In this document: piece after piece, positions 53,503-61,905 of the stretch
How the letters are laid out: each line of letters starts with the position of its first letter
Position numbering within the stretch: the stretch's first letter is position 1
Source of the DNA: Hymenobacter sedentarius
GTDB taxonomy: Bacteria; Bacteroidota; Bacteroidia; Cytophagales; Hymenobacteraceae
Assembly: GCF_001507645.1 (NCBI RefSeq)
Contig: NZ_CP013909.1
Location: forward strand, 4,216,001-4,280,000
DNA length: 64,000 bases
Direction of reading: 5' to 3'
Made by a program: the position numbers and the translations under genes
The notes under the pieces: model-generated
Seen by the model: only the letters and a program-made list of their open reading frames with translations
Told to the model about the DNA's origin: nothing
The model's database searches: none

Positions 53503-54243
53503 ATGCCGCCACTCTCCGCCCGCCCCGTTGCCGCCCCGGCCCTGGTGAGCATCGTCATCCCCACCTTCAACGAGGCCGAGGGCATCGTGAAGCTGCTGAG
53601 GCATTTAGCCCAAGCCGGCACGGGCACCGATGCGGCCGTTGAAATCATTGTGGCCGATGGCGCCAGCACCGATGCCACGGCCACCCTGGCCCGGCAGGCC
53701 GGTGCCCGTGTGCTGGCCTGCCCCACCAAAGGCCGCGCGGCCCAGCTCAACTTTGGGGCCCGGCACGCCCGCGGCAGCATCTTGTATTTCCTGCACGCCG
53801 ATACCTTACCGCCGGCCGGCTTTCTCAGTGATATCCGCCAGGCAGTGGCGGCGGGGTACGGCTGCGGCTGCTTCCGCCTGGCCTTCGACGAGCCCCACTG
53901 GTTTTTGCGGGCCAATGCGTGGTTTACGCGCTTCAATGTGGAAGCCGCCCGCTTCGGCGACCAGAGCCTGTTTGTAACAAAACCAGTGTTTGAGGCAGCT
54001 GGCGGCTACCGCGAAGACCTGTTCATCATGGAAGACCAGGAAATAACGCGGCGCCTACGGCAGCACACCCGGCTCCGGGTGCTGCCGGATACCGTAATTA
54101 CCTCGGCCCGCAAATACCGCGAAAATGGGGTCTTCCGGCTCCAGGGCGTGTTTTACCTGCTCACCGCGCTTTACCGCCTGGGTGTGTCGCAGCCCCGCCT
54201 GCTCCGCGTTTACCGGGCCCTAATCCGGCAGAATAAGCTGTAG
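53503..54243 (+). CDS. Family 2 glycosyltransferase, TIGR04283-like
   Basis: 246 residues of GT-A fold. VSIVIPTFNEAEGI at the N-terminus, IVADGASTDAT for nucleotide binding, CPTKGRAAQLNFGA, a HAD motif in LHADTLPP (DxD-like metal site) and GDQSLFVTK then GGYREDLFIMEDQEITRRL. This matches the TIGR04283 group often found with arsenosugar-type genes, here without such neighbours. Role inferred from family only. Confidence 0.9.
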   Translation: MPPLSARPVAAPALVSIVIPTFNEAEGIVKLLRHLAQAGTGTDAAVEIIVADGASTDATATLARQAGARVLACPTKGRAAQLNFGARHARGSILYFLHADTLPPAGFLSDIRQAVAAGYGCGCFRLAFDEPHWFLRANAWFTRFNVEAARFGDQSLFVTKPVFEAAGGYREDLFIMEDQEITRRLRQHTRLRVLPDTVITSARKYRENGVFRLQGVFYLLTALYRLGVSQPRLLRVYRALIRQNKL

Positions 54244-54390
54244 GACCAACGAGACTGGAGCGCCTTACCCCATGCTTTTCAGCTCAATTTCTTTTGACAC
54301 TTCTTGTTTTCCTGATGCGTAAACCGAAGCATGAAATTGAGCTAGCGGTAGCATTGCCTAAGCCCTGCTTATTCCCTTTGCCGGCTGGGT

Positions 54391-54398
54391 TACCTTTG
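54391..54398 (+). promoter_or_regulatory. -7 promoter box of the MbnP cluster
   Basis: TACCTTTG, perfect TAnnTTTG, 31 bp before the GTG start at 54429. It lies inside a longer open frame, which argues against the longer start. Confidence 0.6.
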
Positions 54399-54428
54399 TG
54401 GCGGCCGGTCTCTTCCTGCTGCTACGCC

Positions 54429-54803
54429 GTGCAACGCTTCCTGGCTTTTTTCCTTGCTGCCCTCATGCTGCTCCAAACCCTGGGGCAGGAGGTGCTGGTC
54501 GTGGATTATCAGCTCAATAAGGCGCGCATCACGGCGCTGTACTGCGTGAACAAGGCCCGGCCGCAGCTGCACTGCAACGGCAAATGCCACCTCGCCAAAC
54601 AGCTGCGCAAAGCCGATGCGGCCGAGAAAAAAGCCCCGGCAGGCGCACAGGCCAAGGTAAAATATGAGGTGCTGCCCTCGGCTGCCTTTGCGCTGCTGGC
54701 ACCCCGGCGGTGGCGGCTGCCAGCCCGGCGCTATCCGGCGCTTGCCACGGCGCGCGGCGCGGCCGTGCCGCCTCCCGGCGTGTTTCGCCCGCCCCTGGCC
54801 TAA
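54429..54803 (+). CDS. Small secreted protein with CxVNKxRPxLxCNGKCH motif
   Basis: 124 residues from a GTG at 54429, chosen because the promoter box is just upstream and the start gives a signal-like helix (MQRFLAFFLAALMLLQTLGQ). The motif YCVNKARPQLHCNGKCHLAKQL has three Cys and a His that could bind a metal, followed by a Lys/Ala-rich stretch. No known domain. It is first in a row of three genes with an MbnP-family lipoprotein and a CDICGC outer-membrane-type protein, suggesting a metal-handling role. Confidence 0.7.
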   Translation: MQRFLAFFLAALMLLQTLGQEVLVVDYQLNKARITALYCVNKARPQLHCNGKCHLAKQLRKADAAEKKAPAGAQAKVKYEVLPSAAFALLAPRRWRLPARRYPALATARGAAVPPPGVFRPPLA

Positions 54804-54936
54804 AGTCTGATTGTGGGTCTGGTTCTTCCCGCATGGCTGGAAGAACGGCCTTTGCTGGCCCAGCCGCGCCCGCGGCGGGCCCAACGGCGCGCTGCCCCGC
54901 CGTTGCTTTCAATCAGCTTTAAGCTTCTATTCTACA

Positions 54937-55791
54937 ATGAAATTTCTGTCAATTTCTCAATTGGCCGGCGCCCTCGTGCTGGCTGTCCTTAGCCTTGCGG
55001 GCTGCAAGAAAGACCCCGAGCCGCCCACTACCGAAACCGGCGAGTTTACCCTTCACATGGACAACGGGGTGAGCGTGACGAGCACGGCCAACGTCACCAC
55101 GTTCAGCAAGCTGGTTCTCGGCACTACTTCCTATAAAAATGCCCACGGCGACGACTTCACGGTGAGCACCTTCAAGTACTACATCTCCAACGTGAAGCTA
55201 TTTAAGGCCGACAACTCCAGCTACGCGGTGCCGGACACCTACTTCCTCGTCGACCACGCGGATGCAGCGTCGCAGGACCTGAAAATGACCGGCGTGCCGG
55301 TGGGCGACTACACCGCCGTCGGCTTCACAGTGGGCGTGGACAGTGCCCGCACCAAGGCCGGTAATTTCACCGGTGTGCTCAATGCCAACAACGGCATGTA
55401 TTGGGACATGAACGGCTCGGAGTTTATCAACCTGAAGCTGGAAGGCTATTCCCCGCAGGCGCCGCACGCGCCCCAGGCCACCACCGGGGGCTTGGTGTTT
55501 CACGTGGCCGGCTACAAGGGCGCGGCCAACAACACCATCCGGACGGTGCGCCTGCCCTTCCCCACCGCCAACCTGCTGGTGCGCCCCGACCACTTCCCCG
55601 AAGTGCACCTGCACGTCGACATCGCCAACCTGTTCAACGGGCCCAACCCGGCCACGGCCACCAACCCACCCTTCCTGAACCCGGTGAATTTTGCCGTAGT
55701 GTACAATAAGATGGGCGGCCCGGCAGCCGCCAAGCTCGCCGACAATGTGGCCGCGAGCATGTTCTCGGTCTCGCACATTCACGCCAACTAA
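54937..55791 (+). CDS. MbnP-family lipoprotein
   Basis: 284 residues from the ATG at 54937. Lipobox LSLAGC with C23 marks a lipoprotein. The domain begins FTLHMDN, with FTVSTFKYYISNVKLF, DTYFLVDHA, VPVGDYTAVGFTVGVD, GMYWDMNGSEFINLKLEG and FPEVHLHVDI, the pattern of MbnP (copper-associated periplasmic protein found with MbnH in methanobactin clusters and widely in Bacteroidota). Metal binding is inferred. It precedes the CDICGC protein by 28 bp. Confidence 0.88.
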   Translation: MKFLSISQLAGALVLAVLSLAGCKKDPEPPTTETGEFTLHMDNGVSVTSTANVTTFSKLVLGTTSYKNAHGDDFTVSTFKYYISNVKLFKADNSSYAVPDTYFLVDHADAASQDLKMTGVPVGDYTAVGFTVGVDSARTKAGNFTGVLNANNGMYWDMNGSEFINLKLEGYSPQAPHAPQATTGGLVFHVAGYKGAANNTIRTVRLPFPTANLLVRPDHFPEVHLHVDIANLFNGPNPATATNPPFLNPVNFAVVYNKMGGPAAAKLADNVAASMFSVSHIHAN

Positions 55792-55819
55792 TCCAGGCCC
55801 GTTGCCTTCCCTCCCCGGC

Positions 55820-56833
55820 ATGAAAACCCTTTCGCTTTTCCTACTGGCCGCCCTGCTCCTGCTGGCCCCGCGTCCCGGCCGCGCCTGCGACATCTGCGGC
55901 TGCTTTATGGGCATCACGCCCTACGACAACCAGAGCGGCCTGAGTTTGATGCACCGCTACCGCATCTTCAACGGCTACCAGGAGTACGGCCAAACCCCGC
56001 ATTTCTTTCCCAAGGGCGCGCGGCCGTTCTTCCCCTCTTCGCTCAACAGCGACAACGGCTACGAGCACGACCACAGCGGCGACCCCACCGATTTTGAAGC
56101 CTTCCGGGTCATTGAGCTGCGCGGCAAGTACTTCCTCTCGCAGCGCGTGGAGCTGAACGCCTTCGTGCCCTACGTGATGAATACCTCGCAGATAAATGGC
56201 AAGCAGCTCAACGCCTCGGGTGTGGGCGACATTACGGTGTTTGCCGGCTACCACCTCATCCGGCAGATTGAAACGGCCGGCATCCAGAGCCGCCTCATTG
56301 TGGGCGGGGGCGTGAAGCTGCCCACTGGCGAGTTCCGCCGCCAAAACGCCCAGGGCGAGCGGTACCCGCTGCTCAACCAGGTGGGCACCGGCACCACCGA
56401 CGGCTTTGTGTACGCCAACTACATTGCCGGCTTCCGCAGCCTGGGCCTGAGCATCAACAGCAGCTACCGTCGCTCTACCGAGAATGCGTTTCGCAACAGC
56501 CTGGCGCCCAGTACCGCCACTTTCGCCAGCCTGTTTTACCGCATTCCCCTGGGCACCGACTGGCAGGTGTATCCATCGGCCCAATTTTTCTACGAGAAAA
56601 CCAAGGGCGAAACCCTGGAAGGCCAGCTCACCGGCGAGCACGCCATGAACAACGCCCTGCTGGGCCCGGGCCTCGACGTGTACTACAAAAACGTGTCGTT
56701 GAACACCAGCTTCCAGCTGCCCATTTACACCGCCGCCACCGACCACCCCGCCAGCGCGGGCCGCCTGGTGCTGTCGGTGGGCTATAGCTTCAACCAAACC
56801 AAGTACTTGCTGCACAAGAAAGCTGCGCAGTAG
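55820..56833 (+). CDS. Outer-membrane barrel-type protein with CDICGC motif
   Basis: 337 residues from the ATG at 55820. Signal peptide to about residue 20, then ACDICGCFMGITPYDNQSG, a Cys-rich motif at the mature N-terminus that could bind a metal. The remainder alternates strands (LSLMHRYRIF, LRGKYFLSQRVELNAFVPYV, GDITVFAGYHLI, LIVGGGVKLPTGEF) like a 12-14 stranded barrel and ends LVLSVGYSFNQTKYLLHKK. Probably a transporter-like outer membrane protein acting with MbnP. Confidence 0.8.
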   Translation: MKTLSLFLLAALLLLAPRPGRACDICGCFMGITPYDNQSGLSLMHRYRIFNGYQEYGQTPHFFPKGARPFFPSSLNSDNGYEHDHSGDPTDFEAFRVIELRGKYFLSQRVELNAFVPYVMNTSQINGKQLNASGVGDITVFAGYHLIRQIETAGIQSRLIVGGGVKLPTGEFRRQNAQGERYPLLNQVGTGTTDGFVYANYIAGFRSLGLSINSSYRRSTENAFRNSLAPSTATFASLFYRIPLGTDWQVYPSAQFFYEKTKGETLEGQLTGEHAMNNALLGPGLDVYYKNVSLNTSFQLPIYTAATDHPASAGRLVLSVGYSFNQTKYLLHKKAAQ

Positions 56834-56885
56834 GAACCCCCATTACCCGGCTTCGTACTCAAGGACACCACCAACTTCCTTTCCC

Positions 56886-57242
56886 ATGAGCACCTCCCTC
56901 AACCCCCAGGCCGTCACCTACGCCAAGCGCCTTATCCGAGACGGCAAAATCAAGAACGACGAAGGGCACTGGGGCCAGCACAACCCCGATTCCTCGGATG
57001 AAAATGCTTTCCTGGAAAAGCATAAGATTGAGGAGTACGGCAACTGGCACCTCGGCCTCGACATGAGCAAGGGCGAAGACACCAAAGGCCGCTACAAATT
57101 CCCCTACGGCGACTTCAAAACCGTGCACCGCGACGGTCTGATTGCCGCCAAGGAGCGCGCCGCCCAGCAAGGCTACCACGACATTGAAAAAGCCGCCGAC
57201 GAGCTGCTGCACCTACTGGAAGCCCAGGCGCAGGTTAAGTAA
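56886..57242 (+). CDS. Small protein of unknown function
   Basis: 118 residues, soluble, charged, no signal peptide. MSTSLNPQAVTYAKRLIRDG at the N-terminus, then HWGQHNPDSSDEN and YGNWHLGLD, and a helical C-terminus. I recall similar uncharacterised proteins in Bacteroidota but not a named family. Followed by a strong terminator. Confidence 0.75.
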   Translation: MSTSLNPQAVTYAKRLIRDGKIKNDEGHWGQHNPDSSDENAFLEKHKIEEYGNWHLGLDMSKGEDTKGRYKFPYGDFKTVHRDGLIAAKERAAQQGYHDIEKAADELLHLLEAQAQVK

Positions 57243-57262
57243 CAAAGCAGCTTAAACTGCGC

Positions 57263-57300
57263 AAAAAGCCCCGACTGCACATGCAGCCGGGGCTTTTTAT
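57263..57300 (+). terminator. Rho-independent terminator
   Basis: AAAAAGCCCCG / CGGGGCTTTTT with an inner CTGC/GCAG pairing and T run; 22 bp after the stop at 57242. Confidence 0.92.
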
Positions 57301-57316
57301 GTTTTCAAAAGCAACT

Positions 57317-57443
57317 GTCATGCAGAGCGCAGCGAAGAATCTTCTCACGTTCGAACGATTCGTTCAGCAGCGATTAGATGCTTCGCTGCGCTCAGCATGA
57401 CAGACGGCGCGGGCGAGATGCTTCGCTGCGCTCTGCGTGACGT
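57317..57443. repeat. Inverted-repeat element, TGTCATGC...GCATGACA type
   Basis: Arms at 57317-57345 (TGTCATGCAGAGCGCAGCG) and 57376-57402 (complement), with a further copy of the right arm at 57415-57443 (GATGCTTCGCTGCGCTCTGC). It lies between convergent genes. I recall closely similar repeats as frequent in Hymenobacter. Confidence 0.85.
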
Positions 57444-57463
57444 TCTACTTTGGGCAGGCCTTA

Positions 57464-58654
57464 CTAGCCCAAGGCCACCACGCCGGGCAGTTCCTTGCCT
57501 TCCATGTACTCGAGCAGTGCGCCGCCGCCGGTGCTGATGTAGCTTACCTGGTCGCCGAAGCCGAGCTGCTGCACGGCCGCGGCCGAGTCGCCGCCGCCGA
57601 TGAGAGAGTAGGCGCCGTTGGCAGTGGCCTCGGCAATGGCGCGGGCCACGTACTCGGTGCCGAGCGAGAAGTTGCTCATCTCAAACACGCCCATGGGGCC
57701 GTTCCAAAGAATGGTTTTGCTGTTGCGGATGATTTCGGCGAAGGTTTCGCGGCTATCGGGGCCCAGGTCAAGACCCATCCAGCCGTCGGGAATGTGGTGG
57801 TTGGCGGCCACTTCGACGTTGGCGTCGTTGGCGAACCGGTCGGCGATGAGCGAATCGGAGGGCAGCACTAGGTTCACGCCCTTTTCCTTGGCTTTTTGAA
57901 TGAGCTGCCGGGCCAGGTCCACTTTGTCGGCCTCGAGCAGGGAGCTGCCCACCGTGCCGTTTTCGGCCACGGCAAAGGTGTAGGCCATGCCCCCGCCAAT
58001 GAGCAGGTTATCGACCTTATCGAGCAGCTTTTCGATGATGAGAATCTTGTCGGATATCTTGGCCCCGCCCATGATGGCGGTGAAGGGCCGCTCGGCGTTT
58101 TCCAGCACCTTCTTAGCGTTGTCGAGCTCCGACTGCAGCAGGTAGCCACCCACCCGGTCTTTGGGGCCGAAAAAGCTGGCTATTACCGCCGTGGAGGCGT
58201 GCGCCCGATGGGCCGTGCCAAAGGCGTCGTTCACGTACACGTTGCCGAGTTGAGCCAGCTTGGCGGCAAAAGCGGGGTCGCCGGCTTCTTCCTCTTTGTA
58301 AAAGCGCACGTTGTCGAGCAGCAGCACCTGGCCGGGCTGCAGGGCCGCGGCTTTCTGCGCGGCTTCGGCGCCGAGCACATCGCCGCCCCACTGCACCGGG
58401 CGGCCGTATTCCTGCGAGAGGCGCGCCACAAGGCTTTCCAACGAATACTTTTTCTCGTACCCCCCCTTGGGCCGGCCCAGATGCGAAAGCAATACCACCG
58501 AGCCGCCGTCGTTGAGGATTTTCATCACCGAGCGGGTGGCCATTCGGATGCGGGTGTCGTCGGTAATGCGCAGGTCCTTGTCGAGCGGCACGTTGAAATC
58601 GACGCGCATCACGGCGCGCTTGCCGGCGAAATTGTAGGTATCGAGGGTGTTCAT
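57464..58654 (-). CDS. pgk: Phosphoglycerate kinase
   Basis: 396 residues, normal for bacterial Pgk. N-terminal RVDFNVPLDK and SHLGRPKGG bind 3-phosphoglycerate; PFTAIMGGAKISDKI and IIGGGDSAAA-type sequence (SLIGGGDSAAAVQQLG) bind nucleotide. It catalyses 1,3-bisphosphoglycerate plus ADP to 3-phosphoglycerate plus ATP in glycolysis. Cytoplasmic, single gene, divergent from the D-Ala ligase fusion across a repeat element. Confidence 0.97.
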   Translation of the reverse strand: MNTLDTYNFAGKRAVMRVDFNVPLDKDLRITDDTRIRMATRSVMKILNDGGSVVLLSHLGRPKGGYEKKYSLESLVARLSQEYGRPVQWGGDVLGAEAAQKAAALQPGQVLLLDNVRFYKEEEAGDPAFAAKLAQLGNVYVNDAFGTAHRAHASTAVIASFFGPKDRVGGYLLQSELDNAKKVLENAERPFTAIMGGAKISDKILIIEKLLDKVDNLLIGGGMAYTFAVAENGTVGSSLLEADKVDLARQLIQKAKEKGVNLVLPSDSLIADRFANDANVEVAANHHIPDGWMGLDLGPDSRETFAEIIRNSKTILWNGPMGVFEMSNFSLGTEYVARAIAEATANGAYSLIGGGDSAAAVQQLGFGDQVSYISTGGGALLEYMEGKELPGVVALG

Positions 58655-58710
58655 GGAAAGTAGCGGTAAGGTGTGTAGTGAGTGGATTGGGCCTGCAAAG
58701 TAGAACCAAA

Positions 58711-58917
58711 ACTCCCCTCCTTACCAAGGAGGGGATGTTGCCGCGCCCGCGGCAACTGGGGTGGTTGTAGGCATTGAACCGAAGGTCGGCGTAGCCAACA
58801 ACTCGCGTCGGACTCGTTACGGCATCGTTCGGGTATCGTTCGCCCGTCGTTCAACGAAGCTAACCACCCCAGCCAAGCCTTGCGGCTTGACGTCCCCTCC
58901 TTACTAAGGAGGGGAGT
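58711..58917. repeat. Structured inverted element, copy 1 (about 207 bp)
   Basis: Each end has a hairpin TCCCCTCCTT-acc-AAGGAGGGGA (58713-58735) or its near copy (58893-58915), then a second hairpin of different sequence (GTTGCCGCG/CGCGGCAAC on the left, CAAGCC/GGCTTG on the right), then GGGGTGGTT or its complement. The centre (about 100 bp) includes GTCGTTCAACGAAG. Not coding. Confidence 0.9.
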
Positions 58918-58977
58918 TGTCGTTCTTGCTTGCCACAATTCCCCCTATCATCAATCCCATCCCCTCCCGCTTATCCT

Positions 58978-58985
58978 TACCTTTG
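58978..58985 (+). promoter_or_regulatory. -7 promoter box of the ligase fusion
   Basis: TACCTTTG, perfect TAnnTTTG, 8 bp before the ATG at 58994, giving a very short leader. Confidence 0.6.
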
Positions 58986-58993
58986 CGGTACTT

Positions 58994-61708
58994 ATGAAAA
59001 TTGGCATTTTTTTCGGGGGCACTTCGCGCGAGCGGGAAATTTCTTTCGCCGGCGGCCGCACCGTCTTTGATAATCTAGATAAGGCCCTGTTCCAACCGGT
59101 GCCCATCTTCGTGGATAGCCTTGGGCAGTTTATTCTGCTCGACTGGCAGTTTATTTACAAGGGCACCATCCGGGACTTTTACCCGCCCGTGGAGTCGCAG
59201 CCGGCCTCCGTGCACCACCTGCAGGTATACATCGAAAGCCTGGGCGAATTGAGCCACGAGGAGTGGTTTCACGCCATTATGAAGGTGGGCCGGCAGGTGC
59301 AGGTAGAGGAGCTGCCGCAGCTCATGGACTTCGCGTTTCTGGCCCTGCACGGGCCGGGCGGCGAAGACGGCGCCATTCAAGGCATGCTGGAGTGGCTGGG
59401 CATCCCCTACTCCGGCTCCGGCATTCTGCCCTCGGCCTTCGGCATCGACAAGATTGCGCAGAAAAACCTGCTGCACGCCCTGAACCGGCCCACGCCCAAT
59501 TTCCGCGTCATCAAGGCCGAGGAATGGGACACCACCGACCACGCCGCCACGCTCGCCTACCTGGTGCGCGAGCTGGGCTTGCCGCTGGTACTCAAGGCGC
59601 CGCGCCAGGGCTCGAGCATCGGCGTGAGCATTCTCAAAACCGACAACCTCGCCAAGTTTGAGGCCGCTATCGACCGTAGTTTATTCCGCAAACTCGTGAC
59701 CCGCGAAGACTGGCTGCGCCTCGGCGAGCAGGACAAGCTGGCTTGGGTGCAGCACCTTACCGACATCCGCGAGGGCATCGGCCTGCCGGTGGTGTTCGAC
59801 GACGAAACCGCGCCCATCTACCACCCCGAAACCCTGCTCTTCGCCCTCAACGAGCGGCTGGAAAGCGCCGAGCAGGTGCTCCTGACCAACGTAGACGGCG
59901 AAACCCAGGTGCTGGTGGAAAGCTTCGTGGCCGGACGCGAGTTCAGCTGCATTGTGGTAGAAGACCCCAACGGCCTGCCGCTGGCCCTGCCGCCCACGGA
60001 GATTGTGAAGGGCGAGGAGATGTTCGACTACCGCTCGAAGTACCTGCCCGGCCTGGCCCGGAAAGTCACGCCGATTGATTTGCCGGAGGCGAAGATTCAG
60101 GAAATCCGCGAGGCCTGCGAGGAGATGTTCCGCACGTTCGGCTTCCAGGTATATGCCCGTCTCGATGGCTTTGTGGGTCACGATGGCAAACTGTTTTTGA
60201 ATGACCCGAACACCACTTCGGGCATGTTGCCGGCGTCGTTCTTCTTCCACCAGGCAGCGGAAATCGGGCTGAATCCTTCACAGTTTCTCACCTACCTCAT
60301 TCGTACGTCGCTCGCGGCGCGCCGCCGCGCCGGCCTGCGCCCGGTGAAGCTGGCGCAACTGCTGGCCAAGCTGGACGAAGCCGTAGCCGGCCGCCAGCAC
60401 GAGGCCACCGAGCGCATTCGGGTGGCCGTGATAATGGGCGGCTACTCGTCGGAGCGCCACATTTCGGTGGAAAGCGGCCGCAACATCTACGAGAAGCTCA
60501 GCTCCTCGGCCAAGTACGCGCCGGTGCCCGTGTTCCTCACCGGCTCGGCCGACGAGCACAAGCTCTACGTGCTGCCCGTGAACGTGATGCTGAAGGACAA
60601 CGCCGACGACATCCGCGAGAAAATTGAGCACGCCGAAGCCGGCGAGGCTCCGCACCCGATTCTCGAACGCATCCGCCGCGAGGCCAGCGTCATCACCAGC
60701 ACCTACGCGGGCCAGGCCCTGGCCCAGCCGCGCCGCATTTCTTTCGAAGAGTTAGCTCAACTCGCCGATGAGGTGTTCATTGCCCTGCACGGCCGGCCCG
60801 GCGAAGACGGCGCCCTGCAGCAGCAGCTCGAGAAGCTCCACCTGCCCTACAATGGCTCGGGCGTGGCCAGCAGCAGCGTCACCATCAACAAGTTCGAAAC
60901 CAACGAGCGCCTGCGCAAAGCCGGCCTGCTCGTGGCCGACCACCGCATGGCCCCCAAGCTGGAGTGGCAGGCCGACGCCGAAAGCTTCTACCGCTCGCTC
61001 GAAACCCAGTTCGCCTACCCCTTCATCGCCAAGCCCGCCGACGACGGCTGCTCTTCGGCGGTAAAGAAAATCAAAAACCGGCTGGAGCTGGAGGCTTTCT
61101 GCCAGTTGATTTTCCGCACCGAAGAGGACTTACTCTCCGGCCCGGCCGCGGTGCTGCATCTGGGCTTTAAGGAGGAGTTTCCGCGCAAGGATGCCTTCCT
61201 GGTCGAAACCCTCATCAGCCGCGATGGGGCCGCGCACTTCCTGGAAATCACGGGCGGCCTTCTCACGTCGTACGACGAGCAGGGTCAGCTCAAGATTGAG
61301 GTGTTCGAGGCCAGCGAGGCCTTGGCTACCGGCGAGGTGCTGAGCCTCGAGGAGAAGTTCCTGGCCGGTGAGGGCCAGAACATTACCCCCGCCCGCTACG
61401 CCTCTGACTCCGCCGAGCGCCAGCGCATCTCCGACGAGGTGAAGGCCGTGCTGCGCCGCGTGGCCGAGGTGCTCGACATACAAGGCTACGCCCGTATCGA
61501 TGCGTTTGTGCGCGTGCGCCAGCAGGGCCAGGTAGAGGTGCTCATTATCGAAGTCAACTCCCTGCCCGGCATGACGCCCGCCACCTGCATTTTCCACCAA
61601 ACCGCCCTGGCCGGCTACACGCCCTACCAGTTTATCGACCGGATTCTGGAGTTTGGCAAGGCCCGGGTGGAACGAGCAAGTCATGTCCCCACTCCCCTCC
61701 TTAGCTAA
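58994..61708 (+). CDS. Double-module D-alanine--D-alanine ligase fusion
   Basis: 904 residues from the ATG at 58994, two Ddl-like ATP-grasp modules in tandem. Module 1 (about 1-470): GIFFGGTSREREISF, ALHGPGGEDG, RQGSSIGVS and NDPNTTSGM. Module 2 (about 476-895): VIMGGYSSERHIS, ALHGRPGEDG, KPADDGCSSAV and EVNSLPGMTP. Single Ddl proteins are about 300-370 residues. Module 2 keeps the canonical metal-site EVN..PG; module 1 has DPN and SG instead, and both contain inserts. It would join two D-Ala for peptidoglycan, or one half may act differently. The last residues and stop (TPLLS) come from a repeat element. Confidence 0.9.
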   Translation: MKIGIFFGGTSREREISFAGGRTVFDNLDKALFQPVPIFVDSLGQFILLDWQFIYKGTIRDFYPPVESQPASVHHLQVYIESLGELSHEEWFHAIMKVGRQVQVEELPQLMDFAFLALHGPGGEDGAIQGMLEWLGIPYSGSGILPSAFGIDKIAQKNLLHALNRPTPNFRVIKAEEWDTTDHAATLAYLVRELGLPLVLKAPRQGSSIGVSILKTDNLAKFEAAIDRSLFRKLVTREDWLRLGEQDKLAWVQHLTDIREGIGLPVVFDDETAPIYHPETLLFALNERLESAEQVLLTNVDGETQVLVESFVAGREFSCIVVEDPNGLPLALPPTEIVKGEEMFDYRSKYLPGLARKVTPIDLPEAKIQEIREACEEMFRTFGFQVYARLDGFVGHDGKLFLNDPNTTSGMLPASFFFHQAAEIGLNPSQFLTYLIRTSLAARRRAGLRPVKLAQLLAKLDEAVAGRQHEATERIRVAVIMGGYSSERHISVESGRNIYEKLSSSAKYAPVPVFLTGSADEHKLYVLPVNVMLKDNADDIREKIEHAEAGEAPHPILERIRREASVITSTYAGQALAQPRRISFEELAQLADEVFIALHGRPGEDGALQQQLEKLHLPYNGSGVASSSVTINKFETNERLRKAGLLVADHRMAPKLEWQADAESFYRSLETQFAYPFIAKPADDGCSSAVKKIKNRLELEAFCQLIFRTEEDLLSGPAAVLHLGFKEEFPRKDAFLVETLISRDGAAHFLEITGGLLTSYDEQGQLKIEVFEASEALATGEVLSLEEKFLAGEGQNITPARYASDSAERQRISDEVKAVLRRVAEVLDIQGYARIDAFVRVRQQGQVEVLIIEVNSLPGMTPATCIFHQTALAGYTPYQFIDRILEFGKARVERASHVPTPLLS

Positions 61709-61868
61709 GGAGGGGATGTTCGAGCCGCAGGCTCGGACGGGGGTGGTTGGATTCGTTGAACGACATCCGAACGAGACGTCAAAACGAGTCCGACGCGAGT
61801 TGTTCAACGAACCAACCATCCCAATTTCCGCTTTGCGAAAATATCCCCTCCTTAATAAGGATGGGAGT
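61691..61868. repeat. Structured inverted element, copy 2 (about 178 bp)
   Basis: Same build as 58711-58917: hairpin TCCCCTCCTT/AAGGAGGGGA, second hairpin CGAGCC-gca-GGCTCG, then GGGGGTGGTTGG; the right end is less perfect (TCCCCTCCTTAATAAGGATGG). GATTCGTTGAAC and GTTCAACGAACC are inverted within the centre. The ligase stop codon TAA (61706-61708) is in the first hairpin. Confidence 0.9.
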
Positions 61869-61905
61869 TTTTCGTTCTTTGCCTAAATAATTTGCTCCTA
61901 CCACA

